Source: Brevibacillus brevis (GTDB lineage Bacteria; Bacillota; Bacilli; Brevibacillales; Brevibacillaceae). From it: a stretch of 64,000 nt of DNA. Every line of letters begins with the position of its first letter. Position 1 is the first letter of the stretch. Positions 34,238 to 42,913 of the stretch are shown one piece after another. Under the pieces are notes generated by a model. It did not search any database. It was not told the DNA's origin and saw only the letters and a program-made list of their open reading frames with translations. A program made the translations under genes and the position numbers. The stretch covers positions 684,001 to 748,000 of the forward strand of contig NZ_CP041767.1 of the NCBI RefSeq assembly GCF_022026395.1. Direction: 5' to 3'.

Positions 34238-35392
34238 ATGGAACGTCGTCCTTTATTTAAACCAGTGCATCCCGTTTATGAAGTAACAGAGCAGATGATC
34301 CGCTTGGGAGAGGCTCCTGGCTATACATTCGAATTGGAAGACGAGAATGGGTCCATCCGCAAGATGATCAAACTGATGGATGGCACTCGTACTATCGGTG
34401 AAATACATACATTATTGGTTGTGGATTACCCCGAAATTACGTATGAAGAAATAGTGGAAGCAGTGGAATCACTGAGTGGTTTGGGTTTCATAATGGATCA
34501 GGCGAAGGAAGAGGCTTCTGTTTTGACTTCGGAACAAAAGGAAAGATATAAAGCGAATATCCGTTATTTCTCCTTGTTTACCGATCTCAATCAAAGTCCA
34601 AGTGAGCTACAGGAACAGGTAAGTAGAAAAAAAGTGACGATCTTAGGGATGGGTGCCTTTGGCTCTACGCTACTGGTCAATCTGGTAGGCGCGGGAATCC
34701 AGCATATCAAGCTCGTGGATTTTGATAGAGTAGAGCTTAGCAATTTGAACAGGCAGATGGTCTTTAACGAAAATGATCTTGGTCGCTTGAAGGTAGAAGC
34801 GGCACGTGATTTCATCGGAAGGCTTCATTCTGAGGTAACGATTGAAACGGAGACGATGCAAATCACGTCCAGCGAAGACGTAGAGCGGGTTATTGCCTGT
34901 AGTGACCTCGTGATGCTCGCAGCCGATCAGCCCTTTTTCTTTTTGCAGAGATGGGTGAATCATGCCTGCACCAAGCTGCAAATCCCGTTTATTGCCGGGG
35001 GATTCAACCTCATCGAAGGTCAGTTCTTCATGGTAGAACCGGGCAAGACAGGCTGTATCGACTGCATGCATTTGCATCGTTCTGCGCAGATCGAGGACTA
35101 TCCGCAGTTGATTCAAAGGCTGCTCGATACCAACTTTATTTTGCCTACCGCTACCATTGCACCCAACACCATGATGATTACAGGAATGATGGCTTCCGAT
35201 GCAATCAGGTATTTGACAGGAATCGCTCCGGTACAATCAGCGGGCAAATTTATCATTTTCGACTTCAACACGTTGGAGAAGAGCGTGTTTTTTGAGTGGG
35301 AGCGAAATGAAGCCGATTGTCCGACTTGTGGAAGCGGCAGCGGAATGGAGCCGATTTTTCACATCAAGAGAAATGAAGTGCTCGCAAAGTAA
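34238..35392 (+). CDS. E1-like (ThiF/MccB family) adenylating enzyme with N-terminal RRE-like domain
   Basis: The product is 384 aa from ATG 34238, behind GAGGTG. Residues about 5-90 resemble a PqqD-type RiPP recognition element (winged helix: KLMDGTRTIGEIHTLLVVDYPEITYEEIVEAV). From about 130 the ThiF domain follows: nucleotide loop GMGAFGS (136-142), acidic VDFDRVELSNLNRQ with catalytic Arg, and paired zinc cysteines CIDC (about 271) and CPTC (about 360). Such enzymes adenylate a peptide or carrier C-terminus with ATP. The likely substrate is the 18-aa peptide upstream. No YcaO partner is present, so this is not a standard azoline cyclodehydratase. Confidence 0.85.
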   Translation: MERRPLFKPVHPVYEVTEQMIRLGEAPGYTFELEDENGSIRKMIKLMDGTRTIGEIHTLLVVDYPEITYEEIVEAVESLSGLGFIMDQAKEEASVLTSEQKERYKANIRYFSLFTDLNQSPSELQEQVSRKKVTILGMGAFGSTLLVNLVGAGIQHIKLVDFDRVELSNLNRQMVFNENDLGRLKVEAARDFIGRLHSEVTIETETMQITSSEDVERVIACSDLVMLAADQPFFFLQRWVNHACTKLQIPFIAGGFNLIEGQFFMVEPGKTGCIDCMHLHRSAQIEDYPQLIQRLLDTNFILPTATIAPNTMMITGMMASDAIRYLTGIAPVQSAGKFIIFDFNTLEKSVFFEWERNEADCPTCGSGSGMEPIFHIKRNEVLAK

Positions 35393-35428
35393 GGAATCGT
35401 TCCTGTAAGAGAGGAAGGTGTCTGTCAA

Positions 35429-36667
35429 TTGAATATCTCCGGAGATAGCATTCTCAAGATGCACCCGCTTGCGCGTCGGGCGGAAAACGAGGAAGAGATC
35501 CTCATTGGACGAACGGATATCAGCAATTTTATTGTGCTTCCGGCCATTGGTGTCGAGATTATCGATATGCTGGATGAAGGGAAGAGCATCAATGAAGTCG
35601 CGACGATCATGGAAGAACAGTTGGGCGAACCGGTGGATGTGCTTGACTTTGCGCAGGATTTAATCGCTTCCTATCAATTTGTCTACATGGCAGATGGAGA
35701 GGTTGTCAACGAGCCAGTACCGGTAGTGGATCATTTCTCCTGGATCAAGCAAGGGACGGGTCAGTTTTTCTTTAATCGTGTTGCCTTTGGATTATACGGT
35801 ATCTTATTTTTCACGGGTCTTTTCATTTGTTTGTTTACGGGCAAGTATATCCCCGTCTATTCCGATATTTTTGTTTCTTCTTCCGTGACGGTTTCGGTAG
35901 TGGTTTCTTTCGTGGCCACATGGGTTTTTCTGTTTTTCCATGAGATGGCCCACTTGATGGCGGCCCGATCATTGGGGATCGGCAGTCGTATCGGTCTGGG
36001 GCATCGACTTGTTTTTGCTGTAGCAGAGACGAATATGTCCAATATTGTTCTCGTTGAGCCACAGCGCAGATACAGGGCGTTTTTGGCGGGGATGTCCTGG
36101 GATGCGATGTTTATGGGTATCGGTGTGATTTTGTTGTTTGCCAATGATCAAGGCTGGCTGACGCTTGTGCCCTTCATGGAAGCATTCATTCGCATGCTGA
36201 ATGTCATTCTTCTCATGGCTTTGGCCTTTCAGTTTATGGTTTTCATGCAGACCGACTTGTACTACGTGTTGGCAACCAAGTTCCAATGCTCCAATTTGAT
36301 GGTGAATACACGTATGTTTTTGAAAGGGAAATTCCGTTCCTTGACGCAGGATGAGCAGGAGGAATGGGAGTACGTAGCTGACCATGAGAAAAGGGTCATC
36401 CGTTGGTATAGCTGGGTCTACTTGATTGGATCGGTGTGGGGCATCTGGTTTTTTGTCCAGTATCAGCTGCGCATGGCGGTTGATTTCATTTGGATCATCG
36501 CCGACGACATGAAAAACGCTCCGCTTCACTCGTGGGAGTTTTGGGACGGCATCCTGTTGATCCTGTTGGTTCTGGTTCCGTTTCTCATTTTGGTCTGGTC
36601 ATGGATGAGAGCGTACCGACAACGGAGAAGCGAAAGAGAGCGGACAAAATCCTTGCAGGGCGCATAA
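35429..36667 (+). CDS. M50-family membrane zinc metalloprotease with N-terminal PqqD/RRE-like domain
   Basis: The product is 412 aa from TTG 35429, eight bases after GAGGAAGGTG. The first 95 residues look like a PqqD-type domain (MHPLARRAENEEEILIGR..., IGVEIIDMLDEGKSINEV). Next come membrane helices, the zinc motif HEMAH at about 170-174, more helices, a later motif QTDLYYVLATKFQC that may give the third ligand, and two C-terminal helices. It could cleave the modified peptide in or at the membrane and release the mature product, as YydH is thought to do for the epipeptide YydF. It starts 36 bases after the E1-like gene. Confidence 0.8.
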   Translation: MNISGDSILKMHPLARRAENEEEILIGRTDISNFIVLPAIGVEIIDMLDEGKSINEVATIMEEQLGEPVDVLDFAQDLIASYQFVYMADGEVVNEPVPVVDHFSWIKQGTGQFFFNRVAFGLYGILFFTGLFICLFTGKYIPVYSDIFVSSSVTVSVVVSFVATWVFLFFHEMAHLMAARSLGIGSRIGLGHRLVFAVAETNMSNIVLVEPQRRYRAFLAGMSWDAMFMGIGVILLFANDQGWLTLVPFMEAFIRMLNVILLMALAFQFMVFMQTDLYYVLATKFQCSNLMVNTRMFLKGKFRSLTQDEQEEWEYVADHEKRVIRWYSWVYLIGSVWGIWFFVQYQLRMAVDFIWIIADDMKNAPLHSWEFWDGILLILLVLVPFLILVWSWMRAYRQRRSERERTKSLQGA

Positions 36668-36747
36668 CTAATTTGTGTCTTCACCTTGCCAAGCTGCCCT
36701 GTTACGCTAAGGGGGAAGAGAGATACCCAGGCAAAGGAAGTGCTCAC

Positions 36748-37233
36748 ATGAACCCGATGATCCAAACTATCATTCATCTGCGAAAGGAAGGGCATCTGGA
36801 CGAAGCGATCCAGCTTGTCCTTCAGCTCGTTAGTCAATCCCCGACTGATCCTGTCGCTCATTATCAGTGTGCGTGGTGCCACGATGCAGCCGGATTGGAG
36901 AAGGAAGCCGTTCCCTTTTACGAAAAAGCGATTGAGCTCGGACTGTCTGTCGAAGACGACCTGCAAGGGGCATTACTGGGTCTGGGCAGTACGTATCGCA
37001 CACTGGGACAATACGAGCAGGCAGCAGCTACGCTTGAAAAGGGGATGCAACAGTTCCCCTGCGACCGTTCCTTTCCGATTTTTCTTTCCATGGCGTATTA
37101 CAATCTCGGGAAGCATCACGAAGCCATAAATCTCCTCCTGAAAAACCTCGCAGAAACCTCAAGCGATCCTACGATTTTGGCCTATCAAAAAGCGATTCTG
37201 TTCTATGCAGATGATCTGAATAAGACGTGGTAG
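36748..37233 (+). CDS. Tetratricopeptide-repeat protein
   Basis: The product is 161 aa from ATG 36748, with AAGGAAGTG upstream; an earlier in-frame start would lie inside the M50 gene. About four TPR helical pairs are visible (LDEAIQLVLQLVSQSPTDPVAHYQCAW, EKEAVPFYEKAIELG, LGQYEQAAATLEKGMQQFPCD, LGKHHEAINLLLKNL). It is a protein-protein interaction scaffold with no signal peptide. It follows the M50 gene by 80 bases on the same strand and may belong to the peptide cassette, or just lie beside it. In B. subtilis the yer region has no such gene. Confidence 0.75.
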   Translation: MNPMIQTIIHLRKEGHLDEAIQLVLQLVSQSPTDPVAHYQCAWCHDAAGLEKEAVPFYEKAIELGLSVEDDLQGALLGLGSTYRTLGQYEQAAATLEKGMQQFPCDRSFPIFLSMAYYNLGKHHEAINLLLKNLAETSSDPTILAYQKAILFYADDLNKTW

Positions 37234-37267
37234 AACCACACCATTCCCATTGGCAGGAAAACAATCG

Positions 37268-37298
37268 CCTCCCGTTGTACAAGTACAACAGCGGGAGG
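37268..37298 (+). promoter_or_regulatory. Hairpin that can hide the ribosome binding site of the YesN-like gene
   Basis: CCTCCCGTTGTAC pairs with GTACAACAGCGGGAGG across a two-base loop with a two-base bulge. The 3' arm contains GGGAGG, the ribosome binding site of the response regulator that starts at 37304. Translation control by a protein, RNA or temperature is possible. Confidence 0.5.
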
Positions 37299-37303
37299 TG
37301 CCT

Positions 37304-38908
37304 ATGTATAAGCTGATATTGGTAGATGACGAAGAAGATGTAAGGGAAGGGGTTAGCCAAGAAATTGACTGGCATAGCCACGGATACGAGGTGGTTGCCA
37401 AAGCAGAAAACGGCAGAGAGGCATTGGAACTGGTAGAGAGGCTGCGACCGGACGTCGTCGTAACCGACATCAAGATGCCCTTTATGAACGGACTTCAGCT
37501 GGCGGAGTCCATCGGGCGCGATTACCCTGCCATTCGCATCATTATCTTGACTGGGTTTGATGAGTTCGAGTACGCGCAAAAGGCCGTGAAGCTGCAAATT
37601 GATGAATATGTGCTCAAGCCGTTTTCAGCGAGCGAGCTGATGGAAGCGCTGGACAAGGTCAAGCGACGGATGGACGAAGAGGCGGCCCATCGGGAAAACG
37701 TTCAGTTGCTGCGCGATAGCTATCGAAAAAGCTTGCCGGTGTTGCGGGAAGTTTTTTTATCATCTTTGCTGAGTCGTCAACTCGTACAGCACGATGTTTT
37801 TTCAAAAGCATGCGAATACGGGATAGAGCTCAGGAGTCCCGAATACCTCGTGACGGTCATTTGTATAGACCAGCCCAAGCGGGAGGAGCAGCAGCTGTTT
37901 CTTCTCGCTGTGAAAAATATTGCGGAAGAGCAGCTGAACGCAGGCAAACAGGCGGGCATCGTTTTTCTCCATGAAGATCAGGTAGTGCTGCTCATGCGAA
38001 CAAAAGCAGACGACACGCAGCGAATGGAAGTGCGAACACAAAATATCGCAGAAGAAATCAGGCGAACGATTGAAAAATATATGAGCATCACGGTAACAAT
38101 CGGAATCGGCAACGTCGTGACTGATGCAGCGGCACTCCCTTACTCGTATGAGAACGCTATGCAGGCACTCGATTACAAAAGCATCCTCGGCTGCAACAGG
38201 ATGATAGTGATCAATGACGTGGAAAAGCAAGCGAGTGAGCAGATACGCCTCGATGAGAGAAGGGAGCATGAATTGGTTCGGTGCATCAAAATGGGGACGA
38301 GTACGGAGCTTCGGACCGTGATTGATGAATTGTTTGCTCAAGTGGCGGGTGTACCCGTATCCATTGAGGACTACCGAATTTATTTGTTGGAGATTATGAC
38401 GACCATTTTGAAGACTGCCCATCGTGCCGAAGTCGACATGGATCAACTGTTTGGAGGCCAACGTTATCTGTTGCAGGTTATGACGACCTTTACCGGTATG
38501 GAGGATGCCCGAGAACAGATCACAGATATTTGTGAGCGCCTCATGGCGAATATCGCAAGCGGACGGCAAACGACATACAGGCGATTGATCACGCAGGCAT
38601 TGGATTACACCCACGCACATTACCATTCTCCCGACATATCCATCCATAAGGTGTGCGAGCATCTGCACATTAGCCTCGGTTATTTTAGCGGTATTTTCAA
38701 GAAAGAGACGAAAACCACCTTTGTGTCCTATCTCTTGTCGTTGCGCATGGAAAAGGCCAAGGAGCTTTTGCGGACGACCGATTTGAAGTCCTTTGAAATC
38801 GCGGAGAAAGTAGGATATACCGATCCCAATTATTTTAGTTTCAGTTTTCGCAAGTATACAGGTATGTCTGCTAAAGAGTACCGAAGTCAGAGCGAGCAGG
38901 AAGGTTAA
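37304..38908 (+). CDS. AraC-type response regulator, YesN-like
   Basis: The product is 534 aa from ATG 37304, behind GGGAGGTG. The receiver domain (DD at 8-9, phosphoacceptor Asp55 in VVVTDIKMPFMNGLQLAE, Lys in VLKPFSASEL) is followed by a long linker and a C-terminal AraC helix-turn-helix pair (VCEHLHISLGYFSGIFKKETKTTFVSYLLSLRMEKAKELL, IAEKVGYTDPNYFSFSFRKY). The family controls sugar uptake genes together with YesM kinases. The kinase gene follows four bases on, and then a sugar-binding lipoprotein and an mgl-type transporter. Confidence 0.9.
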   Translation: MYKLILVDDEEDVREGVSQEIDWHSHGYEVVAKAENGREALELVERLRPDVVVTDIKMPFMNGLQLAESIGRDYPAIRIIILTGFDEFEYAQKAVKLQIDEYVLKPFSASELMEALDKVKRRMDEEAAHRENVQLLRDSYRKSLPVLREVFLSSLLSRQLVQHDVFSKACEYGIELRSPEYLVTVICIDQPKREEQQLFLLAVKNIAEEQLNAGKQAGIVFLHEDQVVLLMRTKADDTQRMEVRTQNIAEEIRRTIEKYMSITVTIGIGNVVTDAAALPYSYENAMQALDYKSILGCNRMIVINDVEKQASEQIRLDERREHELVRCIKMGTSTELRTVIDELFAQVAGVPVSIEDYRIYLLEIMTTILKTAHRAEVDMDQLFGGQRYLLQVMTTFTGMEDAREQITDICERLMANIASGRQTTYRRLITQALDYTHAHYHSPDISIHKVCEHLHISLGYFSGIFKKETKTTFVSYLLSLRMEKAKELLRTTDLKSFEIAEKVGYTDPNYFSFSFRKYTGMSAKEYRSQSEQEG

Positions 38909-38911
38909 CCC

Positions 38912-40675
38912 ATGAAAAGATTGCTCGCGGTGATCAAGGTCAAAGGCATTCAATTTATCATTACCACTTCCTTTACACTCGTGACGGTACTCGTCATGCT
39001 GTTTGTCGGGGTGATGCTGTACGGAAAATTTGCGCAGACGGCAGAACAAAACGCCTATTTGCACACGCAGCAAATCCTGGAGCAGGTGAAATACAATCTG
39101 GACAGCTATTTGAACGGGATGACGCAAATTTTCGAACTCGTCGATGACAAGATCAGAAGAAGCAAGGGGCTCACGGCATACAAGCTGAGCGAACAGCTTG
39201 AGACCATAGTAGAAACGAGAAAGGACATCGTCTCTATCGCGGTTTTTACACGAGACGGAACGCTATTGGCCACAACTCCTTCCAAGGTACTGAGGAAAAA
39301 CACGCGTTTGACCGAACAAAGCTGGTTCCAGAAGGCGATCGAGGACCCGACGAACCTGAACTTTTCGCTCCCGCATATCCAGAACTTGTTTAAAGGGGAG
39401 TATACCTGGGTTGTCTCAATGAGTCGGGAAATTCTTCTCCACGGACCTGATGGAGAAATACCTGCCGTACTTTTGGTCGATGTGAATTTCAAGGAGATCG
39501 ATGACCTGTGCCAGAGGGTGGGCTTGGGGAAAAAGGGGTATGCCTACATCATCGATTTGGTCGGGAACATCGTCTACCATCCGCAGCAGCAGTTGATTTA
39601 CGCCGGATTGAAAAATGAAAACCGTTCCTTGCCGCTGAAGCATTCCTACGGCAGCTATGTAGAAGAGACACCGGACGAAACGCGCTTGATCACCATCAAG
39701 ACGATCGATCAGCTAGGCTGGAAAATCATTGGGGTCTCCTACATGGACGAGATTGTCACGACCAAAAAAGAAATCAGCCGCTTCATTTTTTGGCTGCTCA
39801 TCTTTGTGATTGTCATTGTGTTGCTCGTGCTGCACTATCTCTCTGCGAAAATATCACGACCGATCAAGCTGCTGGAGCAATCCATGGAAAAGGTGGAGCA
39901 GGGAGACTTTTCAGAGAGTGAACCGATCCGGGGAAGCCATGAGGTCGAACAGCTTTCCTTGCGTTTTCATCTGATGGTCGCGAAGGTCAGGGAATTGATG
40001 CACCAGATCATTCGGGAACAGGAAGCCAAACGAAAAAGCGAGCTGGAGGTGCTACAGGCACAGATCAATCCGCATTTTCTGTACAACACGTTGAACTCTG
40101 TGGTCAGAATGGTCGGCAACGGAAAAAACGAGGATGTCATCACCACGATCACTTCGTTGTCAAAGCTGTTTCGGATTAGCCTGAGCAGAGGCAAGAACAT
40201 TATCACGGTGCGCGAAGAGCTTGAGCATGTGCGTCATTATCTCATTATTCAAAAAATGAGGTACAAGCAAAAGTTTGAGTACGAGATCGTGGTCGAGGAT
40301 GAGGATGAGGTACTCAACTGTCTGACCCTGAAATTACTGCTCCAGCCGATTGTGGAAAACGCTATCTACCACGGGATTGAGCATTTGGCTGATCCGGGCC
40401 GGATTCGCATATTTGCAGCTCTCATCGACGGTAAGGTGTTACTTCAGGTAAGCGACGATGGTTTGGGTATGTCCCCTGATGTCCTTGCCCAAGTAAAAGC
40501 TGGCTTTTACAAAAGCGAAGAAGGCTCGGGGGTTGGAATTCAAAACGTGCAAGAGCGCATACGCTTGACCTTCGGTGAACAGTACGGTTTGGAAATCGAG
40601 AGCGAACAGGAAGAGGGGACCGTTGTGTCTGTATGGATTCCGCGTCAGGTTGCAGAGGGGCGAGATCGTTTATGA
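38912..40675 (+). CDS. Sensor histidine kinase, YesM-like
   Basis: The product is 587 aa. The layout is a membrane helix (about 12-35), an extracellular Cache-type sensor domain, a second helix (about 290-312), HAMP, then the LytS/YesM-type kinase motif AQINPHFLYNTLNSVVRMV (His about 388) and the ATPase N box LLLQPIVENAIYHGI. It phosphorylates the YesN-like regulator. Its stop overlaps the start of the next gene as ATGA, so the binding-protein gene is translationally coupled, which suggests that protein helps the kinase sense sugar. Confidence 0.9.
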   Translation: MKRLLAVIKVKGIQFIITTSFTLVTVLVMLFVGVMLYGKFAQTAEQNAYLHTQQILEQVKYNLDSYLNGMTQIFELVDDKIRRSKGLTAYKLSEQLETIVETRKDIVSIAVFTRDGTLLATTPSKVLRKNTRLTEQSWFQKAIEDPTNLNFSLPHIQNLFKGEYTWVVSMSREILLHGPDGEIPAVLLVDVNFKEIDDLCQRVGLGKKGYAYIIDLVGNIVYHPQQQLIYAGLKNENRSLPLKHSYGSYVEETPDETRLITIKTIDQLGWKIIGVSYMDEIVTTKKEISRFIFWLLIFVIVIVLLVLHYLSAKISRPIKLLEQSMEKVEQGDFSESEPIRGSHEVEQLSLRFHLMVAKVRELMHQIIREQEAKRKSELEVLQAQINPHFLYNTLNSVVRMVGNGKNEDVITTITSLSKLFRISLSRGKNIITVREELEHVRHYLIIQKMRYKQKFEYEIVVEDEDEVLNCLTLKLLLQPIVENAIYHGIEHLADPGRIRIFAALIDGKVLLQVSDDGLGMSPDVLAQVKAGFYKSEEGSGVGIQNVQERIRLTFGEQYGLEIESEQEEGTVVSVWIPRQVAEGRDRL

Positions 40676-41658
40676 GGACAGCAGTGGTGAAACGATTGAG
40701 CGTATACGGACTGGTCGTTTTGGCAGCGGTGACGCTTTTTTACTCGTGTAGTGCCCCGCTAACGAATGGGGAAGTAGACAAGAAAAAGACAGTGGCGTTG
40801 ATCGTCCGTATGAAGCATGGCGATTATTGGCGAACGGTCAAGCTCGGGGCGGAGATGGCTGCCAAGGAATATGAGCGCAACCTGAATTTCTACGCGCCGG
40901 ACTACGAGGAGGATGCCCAGAGGCAATTGGAGCTGGTGCAGCAGGCAATCGCAGATGGCTCCGAGACAATCGTGGTGGCACCTAGCGACGAGCAAGTTTT
41001 GCGTAAAGCCATCAAGCTGACAAGGGAGCGGGCCATCCCGATCCTTGTGCTCGACACAGTTGGAAAAGATTCAGCAGTGAAAAGCTACATTGGGACGGAT
41101 AATTACGACATGGGCATGAAGGCATTCGAAAAAATGGTGTTCTTGATTGAAAAGAAAGGACAAATCGCATTGCTCGGCACAGATAGATCAAAGGCAAATG
41201 CCAAGCAAAGAGAACAGGGCGTCCTCGACTTGCTCCCACGGGAAATAGAGATTGAATTGGTTGCCAACGAAACTGTTCCCTCGGATAAAAAGCAGATTGG
41301 TGAGTGGACGCGCGAACTGTTCCGCAAACATCCGCAGTTGAAAGGAGTGATTGCACTCGATTCCAGTACAGCGATCGGTGTGGCCGAGGAAATGGAAAGC
41401 AGTGGACTAGGGGACAAAGTCAAAATAGTCGCTATCGACAGTCCGCCGGAAGTGCTGGAGTATTTGCAGGAAGGAATCATTTCCGCGACAATCATCCAGA
41501 AGCCGCTATCGATGGGATATCTCGGGGTCAAGTACGCGGTCGAAGCGAGCAACGGAGAAGCAGTACCCAGTCTGGTCGACACCGGAACAAAAGTAATCGA
41601 TCGGGAGAATATGTTCTGGTCGGAGAATCAAAAGCTCCTCTTCCCCTTCGTTAAATAG
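40672..41658 (+). CDS. Periplasmic-binding-type sugar-sensing lipoprotein
   Basis: The product is 328 aa from the ATG at 40672. The signal peptide ends in a lipobox-like YSCS (Cys about 27). The fold is that of ribose/galactose-binding proteins (KKKTVALIVRMKHGDYWRTVKLGAEMAAKE, YIGTDNYDMGMKAFEKMV, GVIALDSSTAIGVAEEM, KPLSMGYLGVKYAV). It is encoded with the kinase rather than the transporter and lies 125 bases before mglB, so it is probably a sensor accessory that presents sugar to the YesM-like kinase, as in other three-part sugar sensing systems. The substrate is unknown. Confidence 0.85.
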   Translation: MRTAVVKRLSVYGLVVLAAVTLFYSCSAPLTNGEVDKKKTVALIVRMKHGDYWRTVKLGAEMAAKEYERNLNFYAPDYEEDAQRQLELVQQAIADGSETIVVAPSDEQVLRKAIKLTRERAIPILVLDTVGKDSAVKSYIGTDNYDMGMKAFEKMVFLIEKKGQIALLGTDRSKANAKQREQGVLDLLPREIEIELVANETVPSDKKQIGEWTRELFRKHPQLKGVIALDSSTAIGVAEEMESSGLGDKVKIVAIDSPPEVLEYLQEGIISATIIQKPLSMGYLGVKYAVEASNGEAVPSLVDTGTKVIDRENMFWSENQKLLFPFVK

Positions 41659-41721
41659 ACCACCGAAAAACAGATGAGAATTTTGATAAAAATGCGCAGG
41701 ATTTTCGATGGAACACATTCA

Positions 41722-41735
41722 GGAAAACGCTTACA
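41722..41735 (+). promoter_or_regulatory. Catabolite-responsive element (cre) before mglB
   Basis: GGAAAACGCTTACA matches the CcpA consensus TGWAANCGNTNWCA at all but the first base. It lies about 50 bases before the mglB start, among AT-rich promoter-like sequence, so repression by CcpA in glucose is likely. Confidence 0.7.
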
Positions 41736-41783
41736 TTTGGTATATATCAGATGTAAACATAGGGGATAAAGGGGGATTATCGA

Positions 41784-42830
41784 ATGAGAAAGCTGATTGC
41801 CACTACAATGGTAGCCGTTGTTACACTTTCAGTGGTTGGATGCTCACAATCGGGCGGTTCGCAGCCGGCAGCGTCGGGGGGAGGGACGGCTCCTGCGGGG
41901 AATCCCAAAGTCGGAGTCGCGATCTATAAGTTCGATGATACGTTCATGACAGGAGTGCGCAATGCGATTTCGAAAGCCGCAGAGGGCAAAGCGGAAGTAG
42001 ACATTGTAGACAGCCAAAATGCCCAGCCTACGCAAAATGACAAAGTGGATTTGTTCATTAACAAAAAGGTAAATGCCCTCGCCATCAATCCGGTGGATCG
42101 CACAGCTGCTGGCGTCCTTATCGACAAAGCGAAGCAAGCCAATATTCCTGTCGTCTTCTTCAACCGTGAGCCGATGCCAGAGGATATGCAGAAGTGGGAT
42201 AAGGTCTACTACGTGGGAGCGAAAGCGGAGGAATCCGGCACGATCTCTGGGCAGCTGATCGTCGATTACTGGAAGGCCAATCCTGAAGCAGATAAAAACA
42301 AGGATGGTGTCCTCCAATACGTCATGTTAAAAGGCGAGCCGGGGCATCAGGATGCTGAGCTGCGGACGAAGTTTTCGGTGAAGGCAATTGAAGATGCAGG
42401 GATTAAAGTAGAGAAGGTCGCGGAAGATACGGCCATGTGGGATCGTGTAAAAGGACAGGAAAAGATGGCAGCCTTCCTCGCAGCTTCCGGTGACAAGATC
42501 GAAGCTGTTCTTGCCAACAACGACGATATGGCACTGGGGGCAATCGAAGCGCTGAAGGCATCCGGCTATTTTGCGAATGGCAAGTACATGCCCGTTGTTG
42601 GCGTGGATGCCACAGCGCCCGCTCTAAAGGAGCTCGAGGCGGGTACCTTGCTCGGAACGGTCCTCAACGATGCGAATAACCAAGGAAGAGCCACTCTTAG
42701 CATCGCAGCGTCTTTGGCGAAGGGTGAAACGCCTACGAAAGACTCCACAGGCTTCGACATTACGGACGGCAAGTACGTGTGGGTGCCCTACAAAAAAATC
42801 ACCAAGGAGAACATGAACGAGGCGAAATAA
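41784..42830 (+). CDS. mglB: Galactose/glucose-type ABC transporter binding lipoprotein
   Basis: The product is 348 aa from ATG. Its signal peptide has lipobox SVVGC (Cys about 20), then a Ser/Gly-rich linker. The mature part matches MglB: VGVAIYKFDDTFMTGVRNAIS, NALAINPVDRTAAGVLIDKAK, VFFNREPMPEDMQKWDKVYYVGA, LANNDDMALGAIEAL and VVGVDATAPALKELEAG. It captures a hexose for the transporter encoded next. It is separated from mglA by a long stem-loop, which should keep the binding protein message more abundant. Galactose or glucose is likely, based on family. Confidence 0.9.
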   Translation: MRKLIATTMVAVVTLSVVGCSQSGGSQPAASGGGTAPAGNPKVGVAIYKFDDTFMTGVRNAISKAAEGKAEVDIVDSQNAQPTQNDKVDLFINKKVNALAINPVDRTAAGVLIDKAKQANIPVVFFNREPMPEDMQKWDKVYYVGAKAEESGTISGQLIVDYWKANPEADKNKDGVLQYVMLKGEPGHQDAELRTKFSVKAIEDAGIKVEKVAEDTAMWDRVKGQEKMAAFLAASGDKIEAVLANNDDMALGAIEALKASGYFANGKYMPVVGVDATAPALKELEAGTLLGTVLNDANNQGRATLSIAASLAKGETPTKDSTGFDITDGKYVWVPYKKITKENMNEAK

Positions 42831-42834
42831 AAAG

Positions 42835-42871
42835 CAGGAGAGTCGGTGAAGAGACGAATCCGACTCTCCTG
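42835..42871 (+). terminator. Intercistronic stem-loop between mglB and mglA
   Basis: CAGGAGAGTCGG pairs perfectly with CCGACTCTCCTG (12 base pairs, 13-base loop), followed only by TTT. It probably stabilises the mglB message or lowers readthrough to mglA and mglC. Confidence 0.75.
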
Positions 42872-42913
42872 TTTCGGTGATGGGGATGATTTTGCAAGAA
42901 GGAGGGCATTCAC

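Noticed and set aside
34238-35392. Thiazole/oxazole (TOMM) cyclodehydratase
   Set aside because: No YcaO protein is in the neighbourhood and the peptide has no Cys; its single Ser and two Thr alone do not support this class.
34085-36667. Microcin C-like pathway
   Set aside because: Microcin C precursors end in Asn, which MccB modifies. This peptide ends in Ala-Ala, and there is a membrane protease and RRE domains that the mcc operons lack.
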